64,000 bases of DNA, taken from positions 186,001 through 250,000 of the forward strand of contig JBMNGN010000001.1 in NCBI GenBank assembly GCA_050949865.1, written 5' to 3'. Position 1 is the first letter of the stretch. Each line of letters begins with the position of its first letter. Origin of the DNA: JBMNGN01 sp050949865 (GTDB lineage Bacteria; Bacillota; Syntrophomonadia; Syntrophomonadales; Syntrophomonadaceae). Under the pieces are notes generated by a model. The model did no database searches. It saw nothing but the letters and a program-made list of their open reading frames with translations, and was not told where the DNA came from. The position numbers and the translations under genes are program-made. Below are positions 18,758-27,371 of the stretch, one piece after another.

Positions 18758-18925
18758 AGGAGGCTGTTTTCCGCTTTATGTCGGCTCCTCACTAACATAT
18801 CCATATTTGCAATAAATCCAGGAGGCCACCATGCTGCCTTTTACCAGGGGCCAATATCACTTTCATCAACCTTTAATACCAATACGATTAATCCACGAAT
18901 ATAAATAGTCTGGGGAAACCAGATG

Positions 18926-18950
18926 AAAAAAAGCCCGCAGAAGTTGCGGG
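18926..18950 (-). terminator. Rho-independent terminator after the DUF47 gene
   Basis: On the minus strand the stem CCCGCA/TGCGGG with a 5-base loop is followed by C and seven T. It lies 65 bases beyond the DUF47 gene stop and isolates it from the PBP gene. Confidence 0.85.
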
Positions 18951-19015
18951 GAGATTTCGAATATCTGTTTGGGAATAGTAATCCAAGCTGGCATAGGAGC
19001 TTATCCAGCAATCAC

Positions 19016-19642
19016 CTAAGAATACTTTATACATATATTGCTGATTAAATCTGCCACACCTTGTATATAATCTTGAGCCATTTCAATGTGTTCATAAATC
19101 TCTCTCCACTTGATAATTGTTACCGGATCCTGTTCGTTTTCAAATAAATTAGCCAATCCCGTCCGGTAAAGATTATCCTGTTTCTTTTCCAGTTTTCGTA
19201 TTTCTTCGCAATAAGCCAAAATACTGTTCTTGTTCTTTTCTAGCTTCACCAACAAATTGAAGGCTTTCTCCTGAAGAGCTAAAGATTCCAACAGGACTGA
19301 TATCATTTCCTCGACTCGTTCATCTGGTTGACCGGTTTTATATAAAATCATCCGGTCGATTATCCCAGTTATGTAGTCTAAGGTTAGGGATAATTTTTGT
19401 ACCAGTTGAAAAGCATCTTCGCGATCAAAAGGCAAAATGAAACTGGTATTTAATTTGCGGACAAGCTCCTGGATTATTCGGTCTCCTTCATGTTCCATAG
19501 TAGTTAATCTAGCCATTTTAACATCCAGATCACTGTAATCATTGATTACATCCCGCAATATGTTTCCCCCTCTTACAACTACCCGGGAACTTTCTGTAAA
19601 CAACCTGAATAATTCTTCATCTTTTCTCCCAAACAGACCCAC
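19016..19642 (-). CDS. DUF47/PhoU-like phosphate transport regulator
   Basis: A 208-residue all-helical protein of the DUF47 (TIGR00153) family, distantly related to PhoU. It starts MGLFGRKDEELFRLF and contains MEHEGDRIIQEL, a hallmark acidic patch of PhoU-like proteins. Members normally sit beside a Pit-type phosphate transporter and control it. No pit gene is nearby: it follows a radical SAM gene by 21 bases and is followed by a terminator. Confidence 0.85.
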   Translation of the reverse strand: MGLFGRKDEELFRLFTESSRVVVRGGNILRDVINDYSDLDVKMARLTTMEHEGDRIIQELVRKLNTSFILPFDREDAFQLVQKLSLTLDYITGIIDRMILYKTGQPDERVEEMISVLLESLALQEKAFNLLVKLEKNKNSILAYCEEIRKLEKKQDNLYRTGLANLFENEQDPVTIIKWREIYEHIEMAQDYIQGVADLISNICIKYS

Positions 19643-19663
19643 CGATATTCCTCCCCAAGTATT

Positions 19664-20542
19664 CTATAGCCCTCTTAAATAATCAGGCCGCAAGTATCTG
19701 CTATCATTCTTCTTTATTATAGTACTGATTAGATCCAGGATTTGCGGTTTATCTTCCGGAAACCTTCCTTTAATCGGTAAATAATTGGAGGCGTGGTTAC
19801 TTCGAAACTCAGTGCCAGATAACTCCAAGTTCTCGATAATAATCTTCAATTCCTCAAGTATTCCGAAGGGACCAGGCAATTCAAAATCCCCTCGCTTCAT
19901 TATTCGGTATAATTCGGTTCCTGGTACCACCATAAGGGTAAGGGCACCTATATAATCCGGATTAATTTCGTTCAATATTTTGGCAGTGTTGATGGCATGA
20001 TCAATGGCTCGTTTACTTCTCCCGGCTAAACCTAACAAAATAGTAACCGACAGTTTAATCCCTGCAGAACGGATCTTTAGCCCCGCCTCTACCATCTGTT
20101 CGTAAGTAACTCCTTTTTTAACGGTTTTTAATAGCTCCCTATCACCTGTTTCCACCCCCAGGTAAGCTATAGTAAGGCCGGCATCTTTTAGTTGACGTAA
20201 TTCTGCATCGGTTTTATTGAGAATGCTCTGGGGTCCAGCATATATCCCGATATGTCTTACCGAAAAAAACGTGGTTTTTATTTTGGTTAAGATCTTTAAA
20301 AGATCCTCGGTTTCCATGGCTATTGCATCACCATCTGCCAAAAATACCTTCTCCAGATCACCATAATAAAGCTTTGCCATTCTAATATCAGCCATTATTT
20401 CTTCCAAACTTCTAACCCGGTATTTTTTATCTTTATACATATTGCAAAAAGTACACCGATTATGACTGCAGCCTATAGTACACTGCAATATATAACTTCT
20501 AGCTTCACTTGGTGGTCGAAATACATTTCCTTCATATCTCAT
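19664..20542 (-). CDS. Radical SAM protein, Elp3/B12-type fold
   Basis: A 292-residue radical SAM enzyme. The [4Fe-4S] cysteines are Cys25, Cys30 and Cys33 (CX4CX2C in CSHNRCTFC), with a further Cys21. The VFLADGDAIAM and YLGVETGDRELL blocks mark the SAM-binding barrel. The family is widespread in anaerobes but its reaction is unassigned, so no substrate is proposed. Likely co-transcribed with the downstream DUF47 gene. Confidence 0.85.
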   Translation of the reverse strand: MRYEGNVFRPPSEARSYILQCTIGCSHNRCTFCNMYKDKKYRVRSLEEIMADIRMAKLYYGDLEKVFLADGDAIAMETEDLLKILTKIKTTFFSVRHIGIYAGPQSILNKTDAELRQLKDAGLTIAYLGVETGDRELLKTVKKGVTYEQMVEAGLKIRSAGIKLSVTILLGLAGRSKRAIDHAINTAKILNEINPDYIGALTLMVVPGTELYRIMKRGDFELPGPFGILEELKIIIENLELSGTEFRSNHASNYLPIKGRFPEDKPQILDLISTIIKKNDSRYLRPDYLRGL

Positions 20543-20668
20543 TTTCTCATCTCCATATTCTTGGCAAATTTCTTTTCCCTTACATTTTTCGAATAAAACA
20601 CTAGCAATAAATTAGACTATCCTAGTTAAAATAATAACAGGTGCGAACCAAGACAGGAGGTTTTTTAT

Positions 20669-20842
20669 TTGGGTAGGAAGAGAAGTATAATGTCCGAACA
20701 GCTAAAGTACGAAATAGCCCGTGAACTGGGAGTAGACCAGGTTGTTGCCAACCAGGGCTGGGGCGCAGTCAGTTCAAGGGATTGTGGAAACATGGTACGA
20801 AAAGCAATTGAAATAGCAGAACGGGGACTTTCTAACCAGTAA
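20669..20842 (+). CDS. Alpha/beta-type small acid-soluble spore protein
   Basis: A 57-residue spore DNA-binding protein translated from TTG at 20669, eight bases after AGGAGG (20655-20660). The product includes LKYEIARELGVDQVV and GWGAVSSRDCGNMVRKAI, matching the two conserved helical blocks of alpha/beta SASPs, which coat forespore DNA and are degraded by GPR on germination. An in-frame ATG at 20690 is too far from the ribosome binding site. It is small and has a rare start, so automated calls may miss it. It is a lone plus-strand gene followed by a hairpin. Confidence 0.9.
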   Translation: MGRKRSIMSEQLKYEIARELGVDQVVANQGWGAVSSRDCGNMVRKAIEIAERGLSNQ

Positions 20843-20869
20843 CATTCCGGATCTTAATGTTCGCACCCG

Positions 20870-20885
20870 CGGGGATTTATCCCCG
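20870..20885 (+). terminator. Hairpin after the SASP gene
   Basis: CGGGGAT/ATCCCCG, a perfect 7-bp stem with a 2-base loop, lies 27 bases after the SASP stop. No T-run follows, so termination efficiency is uncertain; it may instead be a 3' stabilising hairpin. The remaining bases to 21018 show nothing further. Confidence 0.5.
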
Positions 20886-21018
20886 TGATACATATTCTCC
20901 TCTTCCCAATTATATGTTAATAGCCCACTATAAACCCTAGAATTTTCTCAATCCCTGCTTATATAGCTTATCTTTCTCAAGTTACATTCGTTATTGCTAT
21001 GGTAATCGGGTTAATCAA

Positions 21019-21441
21019 TCAATTGTCTTTTTGTTCTTTATATCTTTCTATGCAATCAGGCCCGTAAAATATAATGATTATGAGTATCAGACAAATTACA
21101 CTAATAACTTCCAGCCCTATTCCCAGGAGAATGCCTATGATAGCTGTTATCCAAAGATTAGCCACTATTGAAAGACCTTCAGTTTCATGCCTGCCGCCTA
21201 TCCATATTAGACCGCTGCCGATAAAACCCAAGGCTGATATTACCTGGGCAGTTAATCTTCCCGGATCGCTGCTCCAGGGTAAATCCAATAACTTGAAGAA
21301 CTCGGTAGAGGTTATGGATACAAGAGCAGCTCCCATACATATAATGGAGAACATTTTCACCGGAGCATGCTTAAAATTGATTAGACCGATCAAATAGCCC
21401 ACAACCGCTGCGGTCAGGATTCGGAAAATATAAGTTTCCAC
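21019..21441 (-). CDS. MgtC/SapB-family membrane protein
   Basis: A 140-residue membrane protein with four to five hydrophobic segments and the MgtC/SapB hallmarks: GLINFKHAP near the N-terminus and a later DPGRLTAQVISALGFIGSGLIW segment. It lacks a C-terminal cytosolic domain. Despite older labels as Mg2+ transporters, MgtC proteins act as modulators of membrane ATPase or ion physiology. It lies four bases after guaB. A longer paralogue occurs at 45977-46642. Confidence 0.85.
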   Translation of the reverse strand: METYIFRILTAAVVGYLIGLINFKHAPVKMFSIICMGAALVSITSTEFFKLLDLPWSSDPGRLTAQVISALGFIGSGLIWIGGRHETEGLSIVANLWITAIIGILLGIGLEVISVICLILIIIIFYGPDCIERYKEQKDN

Positions 21442-21445
21442 TAGG

Positions 21446-22900
21446 TTACATCACCCTGTAATTTGGAGCTTCTTTAGTTATAAATACGTCGTGGGGATGG
21501 CTTTCAGTCAGCCCCGCATTAGTAATCCTTATAAACCTTGTCTTGGTTTTCATCTCTTCAATGTTTTTAACCCCGCAGTAACCCATACCGGCTTTAATCC
21601 CGCCGACTATTTGAAATATGGTATCGGAAACATACCCTTTATACGGGACTCTTCCCTCTATTCCCTCAGGAACTAATTTCTGGGCATCTTCCTGGAAGTA
21701 TCTGTCGCTGCTTCCCTGGATCATTGCATCTATGGAACCCATGCCCCTGTACACCTTGTAACTCCTTCCCTGTAGTATAACTGCTTCCCCCGGGCTTTCT
21801 TCAGTACCGGCTAACAGGTTACCCAGCATTACGACGTCTGCTCCGGCCGCTAAGGCCTTGACTATGTCTCCGGAGTATTTGATTCCTCCGTCGGCAATGA
21901 GGGGAATACCATACTTGCCCGCCACAGCTGCACAATCTACTACAGCAGTAATCTGGGGAACCCCGATTCCAGCAACCACCCTGGTCGTACAGATTGAGCC
22001 GGGACCAATTCCTACTTTAATGCAGTCCGCTCCGGCCTTTATTAAGTCCTCCGTCGCTTCGCCAGTAGCTACATTTCCTGCTATTACCTCCATGTCAGGG
22101 TAGGTTTCCTTGATTTTTTCTACTAATCTGATTACATTAGATGAATGTCCGTGAGCAGTATCGACTACCAAAACATCAACTCCAGCCTTTATCAAAGCTT
22201 CTACCCTTTCCATGGTATCATGAGCTACCCCCACAGCTGCTCCCACTAATAACCTGCCCTTCTGGTCTTTAGCTGAATTGGGATACTTGTAGTTCTTTTC
22301 TATATCCTTAATGGTAATGAGTCCCATTAAATTAAAATCATCATCCACCAGGGGCAGTTTTTCTATCTTGTACTTCCTCAAAATATCCATGGCTTCGTGC
22401 ATCTTTGTGCCTACCGGAGCAGTTATTAATCTCTCACTGGTCATTACATTCCGGATCGGTTGACTGAAATCAGTTTCAAATCTTAAATCCCGATTAGTTA
22501 TAATGCCGACCAGTTTTTTGCCCTCGGTTATCGGTACCCCAGATATGTGATAGTGTTCCATTATATTCAAGGCATCTTTAATCGTGTTGTCCGGAGCCAG
22601 GTAAAAAGGATCGGTAATGACACCATGCTCCGATCTTTTTACCCTATCCACCATCCTAGCCTGCTCCTCTATTGACATGTTCTTATGAATAATGCCTATA
22701 CCACCTTCGCGGGCAATTGCAATCGCCATTCTGGCCTCGGTAACCGTATCCATGCCGGCGCTGATAATCGGTATATTGAGCCTAATCTTACGCGTAAGCT
22801 GGGTAGAAACATCCACATCTTTGGGAAGAACTTCAGATTTACCAGGAATAAGCAACACATCATCAAATGTGAGACCTTCTTTACTGAATCTGTCTGTCAT
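21446..22900 (-). CDS. guaB: IMP dehydrogenase
   Basis: A 484-residue enzyme oxidising IMP to XMP, the rate-limiting step to GMP. The barrel is interrupted by two CBS domains (about residues 95-205). The catalytic Cys sits in GPGSICTTRVVAG (about residue 305) and the mobile flap near GVEGR-type sequence is seen as EGIEGRVPYKG. Full-length for the family. A good SigA promoter lies 31 bases upstream. Confidence 0.97.
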   Translation of the reverse strand: MTDRFSKEGLTFDDVLLIPGKSEVLPKDVDVSTQLTRKIRLNIPIISAGMDTVTEARMAIAIAREGGIGIIHKNMSIEEQARMVDRVKRSEHGVITDPFYLAPDNTIKDALNIMEHYHISGVPITEGKKLVGIITNRDLRFETDFSQPIRNVMTSERLITAPVGTKMHEAMDILRKYKIEKLPLVDDDFNLMGLITIKDIEKNYKYPNSAKDQKGRLLVGAAVGVAHDTMERVEALIKAGVDVLVVDTAHGHSSNVIRLVEKIKETYPDMEVIAGNVATGEATEDLIKAGADCIKVGIGPGSICTTRVVAGIGVPQITAVVDCAAVAGKYGIPLIADGGIKYSGDIVKALAAGADVVMLGNLLAGTEESPGEAVILQGRSYKVYRGMGSIDAMIQGSSDRYFQEDAQKLVPEGIEGRVPYKGYVSDTIFQIVGGIKAGMGYCGVKNIEEMKTKTRFIRITNAGLTESHPHDVFITKEAPNYRVM

Positions 22901-22930
22901 GTTCTTGGCCCCCTAAGAGAAATTTAACCT

Positions 22931-22959
22931 ATAGTATCTTATTCCTCATTAATTTTCAA
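22931..22959 (-). promoter_or_regulatory. SigA-type promoter of guaB
   Basis: The minus strand has TTGAAA (22959-22954), a 17-base spacer and TACTAT (22936-22931). The spacing is optimal and both hexamers are near consensus. No guanine/xanthine riboswitch structure was seen between it and guaB. Confidence 0.6.
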
Positions 22960-23036
22960 GACAGCACATTCAACAATTGTTAAATTATTAATTAATTTTT
23001 CCGATCCTGGCGGTTATTCTAGCCTCAGGACAAAAC

Positions 23037-23267
23037 CTAATCACCCCCCATTACGGAACTAACCCCGTATTTCAAAAAATGTTCCTGCAGGGATTTTATA
23101 GTACCCTCACTGACATTAAACCTTCGGGCCATTTGTTCAGGGCTTTCATTACGCTCCATTCCTTTTACAAACTCCTGGAATTCAATCCCCGCTTCTTCCA
23201 CCATCTCTTCAATACTTTGAATCCGGCTCCAGGGTGGAAATCGTCCGCTTCCATTTATATTATTCAT
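23037..23267 (-). CDS. Small helix-turn-helix-like protein
   Basis: A 76-residue protein with an AGGAGG-like site before the ATG. The C-terminal half, ESPEQMARRFNVSEGTIKSL, has the length and pattern of a helix-turn-helix (two helices with a G-containing turn), suggesting DNA binding or a regulatory role. No target can be inferred. It stands alone between ymxH and guaB. Confidence 0.65.
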   Translation of the reverse strand: MNNINGSGRFPPWSRIQSIEEMVEEAGIEFQEFVKGMERNESPEQMARRFNVSEGTIKSLQEHFLKYGVSSVMGGD

Positions 23268-23402
23268 TATTTAAACCTCCTTTTCCATTTAGCTTGCCAA
23301 CTTTAAGTAACAATTATAATACTATCTGCCCAATCCACATTAGTCCTTATTAAGCAGGTACCAATATTTTTCGACTGCAACTTTTACCGCCGGTCTGGAA
23401 TT

Positions 23403-23425
23403 AAAAAAAAACGGGCATAAGCCCG
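23403..23425 (-). terminator. Rho-independent terminator after ymxH
   Basis: Minus-strand stem CGGGC/GCCCG with a 4-base loop followed by nine T, 36 bases after the ymxH stop. It ends the dut-ymxH transcript. Confidence 0.88.
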
Positions 23426-23460
23426 AATATGCATTTGTATAATTTTTATATAATTTTAGG

Positions 23461-23730
23461 TTAAAAAGAATTTTTCTTAAGCCTCATGTGGGTATTATCT
23501 AAATCAACAACTATTACTTCTCTCCCGATTTTTTTTATCGCCTCCCAGGGTATTACAAACTTCTGTCTATCCACCCAGAAATTTAGTAAATTCCCTCTAT
23601 TAGGGAGGATAATGGATACTATCTGTCCGGTCTCCTGATCAACCAGCATATCCGATTCACCGACCGTCCCCATTCGCATACCATCATAAATATTGACCAT
23701 TTCTTTACCTACTAGCTCATTCAATCTCAC
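23461..23730 (-). CDS. ymxH: YlmC/YmxH-family sporulation protein (PRC-barrel)
   Basis: An 89-residue single PRC-barrel domain protein: MRLNELVGKEMVNIYDGMRMG then a conserved VIPWEAIKKIGREVIVVD. YlmC/YmxH proteins are common in spore formers and are implicated in sporulation; molecular role unknown. In Bacillus ymxH follows the M16 peptidase mlpA and precedes spoVFA, consistent with this position, though here dut intervenes and dpaA has moved away. Confidence 0.88.
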   Translation of the reverse strand: MRLNELVGKEMVNIYDGMRMGTVGESDMLVDQETGQIVSIILPNRGNLLNFWVDRQKFVIPWEAIKKIGREVIVVDLDNTHMRLKKNSF

Positions 23731-23745
23731 TTAAAGACCCCCCTA

Positions 23746-24186
23746 TTACACACCTGTGTGGCCAAAACCTCCAATACCCCTGGCAGTCTCATCCAGCAGC
23801 TCAATTTCAACCAGTTCAGCTTTTTCAACCGGTTGGAAAACCATCTGGGCAATCCTAACGCCTCTTTGTAAAATATACTCTTTGTCCCCCAAATTTATAA
23901 CGATTATTTTAATTTCCCCTCTATAATCTGAGTCAATAGTTCCGGGGCTGTTCAGCAAAGTAATACCGTGGTCTAATGCCAGGCCACTACGGGGTCGAAT
24001 TTGGGCTTCATAGTTTTCCGGCATAGATATAGCAATACCGGTAGGTATTAATCTCCTGCCCAAAACCGGGATGGTAATCGGTGCTTCGTTAGCGGATATG
24101 AGATCAATTCCGGATGATCCGGGGGTCATGTATTTGGGGAAGGGCAAATCAAATGAATGAAGCCTTTTAACCAGTACTTTCACCAT
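23746..24186 (-). CDS. dut: dUTP diphosphatase
   Basis: A 146-residue trimeric dUTPase that hydrolyses dUTP to dUMP, keeping uracil out of DNA. Motifs 1-5 can be traced: SGIDL, RPRSGLALDHG, GTIDSDYRGEI, RIAQMVF and the C-terminal P-loop-like ARGIGGFGHTG. Full length. It sits between the M16 peptidase and ymxH. Confidence 0.95.
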   Translation of the reverse strand: MVKVLVKRLHSFDLPFPKYMTPGSSGIDLISANEAPITIPVLGRRLIPTGIAISMPENYEAQIRPRSGLALDHGITLLNSPGTIDSDYRGEIKIIVINLGDKEYILQRGVRIAQMVFQPVEKAELVEIELLDETARGIGGFGHTGV

Positions 24187-24208
24187 AAATCTCTCTCCCT
24201 TAAGTCTT

Positions 24209-25477
24209 TTATCTCCACCATCTTACAAACTCTTCTTCAACGGTTTTTAGAGCCTCTTTCGGCCCAATTGCTGCTAAAGAGAATTGCTGACGGGACAACA
24301 GGGCTTCAGCCAATTCCTTAATCATTTCCGGTTTAATTGCCTGTATTTTGTCGATTACTGCTTCAGCAGGAATTATCTCCCCATACATCATTACGGATCT
24401 CCCAATGCGACTCATTCGATTCATTGCACTTTCCAGTCCCAGATACATACTGGACTTAAGTAATTGCTTGGTCCTTAACAACTCTTTAAGGGATATCCCT
24501 TGACTGACAAAACCAGATATTTCGTTATACAGCGCTTTAAATAATCCACTGACGTTGGCGGGCCCTGTTCCGGCATATATAGTAAAAGAACCAGTGTCTG
24601 AGTATAATGAAGGCGAAGAATAGATAGAATAGGCTAGTCCCAGCTCTTCCCGTATGGTCTGGAACAGCCTGGAACTCATTCCTCCCCCCAGAATACTATT
24701 CATTACGTTCTGTATATGCCGGTTTTCGTCCCAATAGGAAGTCCCTATGGTCCCTAGGCAAATCTGTATCTGTTCCGTATCCTTGTCCACCATACTGATA
24801 AACGGCTGGTAATTTGACGGTGGCTGTTGGGGAATTCTAGCTGATTCAACCGGTTGACCTTCCAAACACCTTTCTATGATAGCTCTTATCTGGTCAGCAT
24901 CTACATTCCCTGCTATTGAAATAACCATATTGCCGGGCAGGTACATCTTTTTGTAAAAATCATATAATTCGTTCCGGTTGAAACTGGTTACCGATTCCAG
25001 GTTCCCTAAAATAGGGAACCCCATCGAATGCCCTTGCCACAGGTTTTGAGCAAAGATATCATGAATCAGTACATCGGGCGAGTCCTCATGCATGTTAATT
25101 TCCTCTATTATAACCTTTTTTTCAGTATCAAATTCCTTTAAAGCAAAGCTGGAATTAAAGAGCATGTCAAATATTATTTCTATGGCTAAAGGAAGGTTTT
25201 CATCCAGGGTTCTGGCATATATACATGTATATTCCTTGGAGGTAAACGCGTTTAATTGTCCTCCAATTCCTTCAAAGATCTCAGCTATTTCCCGGGCTGT
25301 TCTGGTTTGGGTGCCCTTAAACAGCATGTGTTCAATAAAATGGCTGGCTCCCCTCAACCGGTCATTTTCATGGCGGGACCCCAGCTTAATATAGACCCCT
25401 ATTACCGCAGATTTAATATAGGGAATTTCCTCTATTGCAAGTTTAGCCCGACAGTTTAAATCCCAGCAGTTTATCAT
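24209..25477 (-). CDS. mlpA: M16-family zinc peptidase (processing-peptidase-like)
   Basis: A 422-residue insulinase/M16 peptidase. The inverted zinc motif HFIEH is intact about residue 51, with the distal Glu in the ITKKVIIEEINMHED-type segment. The ATG at 25477 is chosen because CGGAGGT ends eight bases before it; an upstream TTG frame would place the start before the ribosome binding site. Synteny with Bacillus mlpA (pnpA-ylxY-mlpA-ymxH) supports the symbol. Substrates unknown. Confidence 0.9.
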   Translation of the reverse strand: MINCWDLNCRAKLAIEEIPYIKSAVIGVYIKLGSRHENDRLRGASHFIEHMLFKGTQTRTAREIAEIFEGIGGQLNAFTSKEYTCIYARTLDENLPLAIEIIFDMLFNSSFALKEFDTEKKVIIEEINMHEDSPDVLIHDIFAQNLWQGHSMGFPILGNLESVTSFNRNELYDFYKKMYLPGNMVISIAGNVDADQIRAIIERCLEGQPVESARIPQQPPSNYQPFISMVDKDTEQIQICLGTIGTSYWDENRHIQNVMNSILGGGMSSRLFQTIREELGLAYSIYSSPSLYSDTGSFTIYAGTGPANVSGLFKALYNEISGFVSQGISLKELLRTKQLLKSSMYLGLESAMNRMSRIGRSVMMYGEIIPAEAVIDKIQAIKPEMIKELAEALLSRQQFSLAAIGPKEALKTVEEEFVRWWR

Positions 25478-25534
25478 CCAATAATACCTCCGTGAAACCA
25501 TTATTATTTATTCGTCTAACCCCCTGGGAGTCCT

Positions 25535-26650
25535 TTAGTTACTCAAAAGGTCTATGAGCCTTTTTAAAAGACTATGCTTTCTTTTCACATCTTCCCGGGT
25601 AATTAAATCAATACTATTATAGAGTTTACCATTAACATACAGGTTTAAGATACCCATTTTACTACCTTTTAACACTGGAGCTTCAATGAGGTACTGCATT
25701 TCTACTTTTCTTTCAATTTTGGGATTGCCTTCCACCTGCCAGATATACACATCTTCTGCAGGATATATTTTGATATGGGAGCTGTTTCCATTGTTGATCC
25801 TTAACTCCTTAAACGGGACGTTTTTATCGATTATTAAAGTTGGACTGCTTTTAAAGCCGTAATTCAGGAGACGGGCACAATCACCAAATCGGTCCTGGGA
25901 TTTAAGCGACACGGCTATTAACTGCCTGCCATTTCTAGTGGCAGAAGCAATTAAACATTTTCCCGCCGCATTGGTAGTACCGGTCTTAATTCCATCAGCT
26001 CCCGGATAAGTTCTTAAGAGGCTATTGGTATTATTGATTATCATCGGTTGTTTATATCCCGGATGTTTGAATTCTGTCTCTTTAGTCGCAACTAACCGGC
26101 TCAAATAATCATTAGCCAATAAATACCGTCCAATTATAGTTAAATCGTAAGCACTGCTGTAATGTTCATCATGGGGAAGGCCTGAAGCATTTACAAAGTG
26201 GGTATTGGTAGCCCCAATTACCCAGGCCTTTTTCGACATAAGATGCCCGAAGAACCTTTCATCCCCGGCTATATGCTCTGCCAGAACAACGGCTGCATCA
26301 TTGGCTGATCTAATTAGGGAAATTTTAAGTAATTCTTCAACCGATATTTTTTGTCCTGCCCGCAATCCAATAGTATACTCGGGAGTTTGGTCCGCATTAG
26401 GGGAAACTTCAGCAATTTCGTGCAAATCGCAGTATTCTACCGCCAAAATGGCAGTCATCATTTTAGTAGTGCTTGCCACCGGCCGTCTTTCATCAGCTTC
26501 CTGGGCTAAAATTATCTGACCGTTAGTACTATCAATCAAACAGTAATGAGAAGCAGACACATAGGGTTGAGCCAGTGCCGGTACTACTGGCAATAACACC
26601 AATATTACCAATATACCCAGAAGATAAAGCCATTTCTTCAGTTTAATCAT
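25535..26650 (-). CDS. D-alanyl-D-alanine carboxypeptidase (PBP5/DacF type)
   Basis: A 371-residue S11 serine peptidase trimming peptidoglycan stem peptides. It has an N-terminal signal peptide (hydrophobic residues ~7-27 ending in ALA). The active site is complete: STTK in VASTTKMM, SAN in SANDAAVVL and KTG in GIKTGTTNAAG. A C-terminal beta-rich domain follows as in PBP5. It starts eight bases inside the end of the upstream deacetylase gene. Closest functional analogue may be sporulation DacF, but that is inference. Confidence 0.92.
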   Translation of the reverse strand: MIKLKKWLYLLGILVILVLLPVVPALAQPYVSASHYCLIDSTNGQIILAQEADERRPVASTTKMMTAILAVEYCDLHEIAEVSPNADQTPEYTIGLRAGQKISVEELLKISLIRSANDAAVVLAEHIAGDERFFGHLMSKKAWVIGATNTHFVNASGLPHDEHYSSAYDLTIIGRYLLANDYLSRLVATKETEFKHPGYKQPMIINNTNSLLRTYPGADGIKTGTTNAAGKCLIASATRNGRQLIAVSLKSQDRFGDCARLLNYGFKSSPTLIIDKNVPFKELRINNGNSSHIKIYPAEDVYIWQVEGNPKIERKVEMQYLIEAPVLKGSKMGILNLYVNGKLYNSIDLITREDVKRKHSLLKRLIDLLSN

Positions 26651-27371
26651 GTTGGACCTCTGTTGCTATCAGTTCCTGGACCGTAACAATTTTATATTCT
26701 TCGTCAAGCAGCTTTTGGAGCATATCAGGCAACGCTTTCACCGTAGGTTCAGTGGGATGCATCAGGATTATAGCATCATTGTGCACCTTATTCATAACCC
26801 GCTTAACAATCGTGTCAGGGCTGGGACGCTGCCAGTCAACGGTGTCAACACTCCACATTATCAAATCATAATCCAGCGAGGATACTACTGACATAATATT
26901 TCGGTTAATTTCCCCATAAGGAGAAGCAAACAATACGGTATCAGTACCTAACAGGTTATTTATTACTTCCTGGGTTTTCCTGATCTGTTCTCTAATTTCC
27001 TGTTCAGATAAGCTATTAAAATGAACATGTTTATACCCATGATTTTGAATACTGTGTCCCTCTGCATGCATCTGCTTCAGCAGTTCAGGATTTTTCTCTG
27101 CCCATTGCCCGGTTACAAAGAAAGTCACTTTGGTTTTATAGGATTGCAATATTTTTAACATTTCCGGAATGTATTCTTCTCCCCAATCAACATTTACATT
27201 TAGAGCCACTGCTTTTAAACCGCTATTCCCCTGATATATAGGTTGTTTTATTTTAGACGCCTGACCCGAGCTGCTGAAAACTAATAAAAACAGCAACAGG
27301 CAGCCACCCATCATCAATAATCCAGCGGTTGTCCCAATAAGCATTTTTTTGGAAATAAAAAATACCTTCAT
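26643..27371 (-). CDS. ylxY: Polysaccharide deacetylase-like protein (YlxY type)
   Basis: A 242-residue protein with one N-terminal membrane helix and a NodB-type deacetylase domain. Motif 2 is kept as NHGYKH (HxxxH), but the usual TFDDG is NVDWG, with the second, metal-binding Asp replaced by Trp, so catalysis may be impaired. The start at 27371 overlaps the vanW-like stop as ATGA and follows GGGAGGG; a start 33 bases earlier lacks such a site. Position after pnp mirrors Bacillus ylxY. Confidence 0.82.
   Translation of the reverse strand: MKVFFISKKMLIGTTAGLLMMGGCLLLFLLVFSSSGQASKIKQPIYQGNSGLKAVALNVNVDWGEEYIPEMLKILQSYKTKVTFFVTGQWAEKNPELLKQMHAEGHSIQNHGYKHVHFNSLSEQEIREQIRKTQEVINNLLGTDTVLFASPYGEINRNIMSVVSSLDYDLIMWSVDTVDWQRPSPDTIVKRVMNKVHNDAIILMHPTEPTVKALPDMLQKLLDEEYKIVTVQELIATEVQHD

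Noticed and set aside
20641..20866. GTGCGAAC and GTTCGCAC flanking the SASP gene
   Set aside because: An 8-bp inverted match 210 bases apart could be chance; no element structure or duplication accompanies it.
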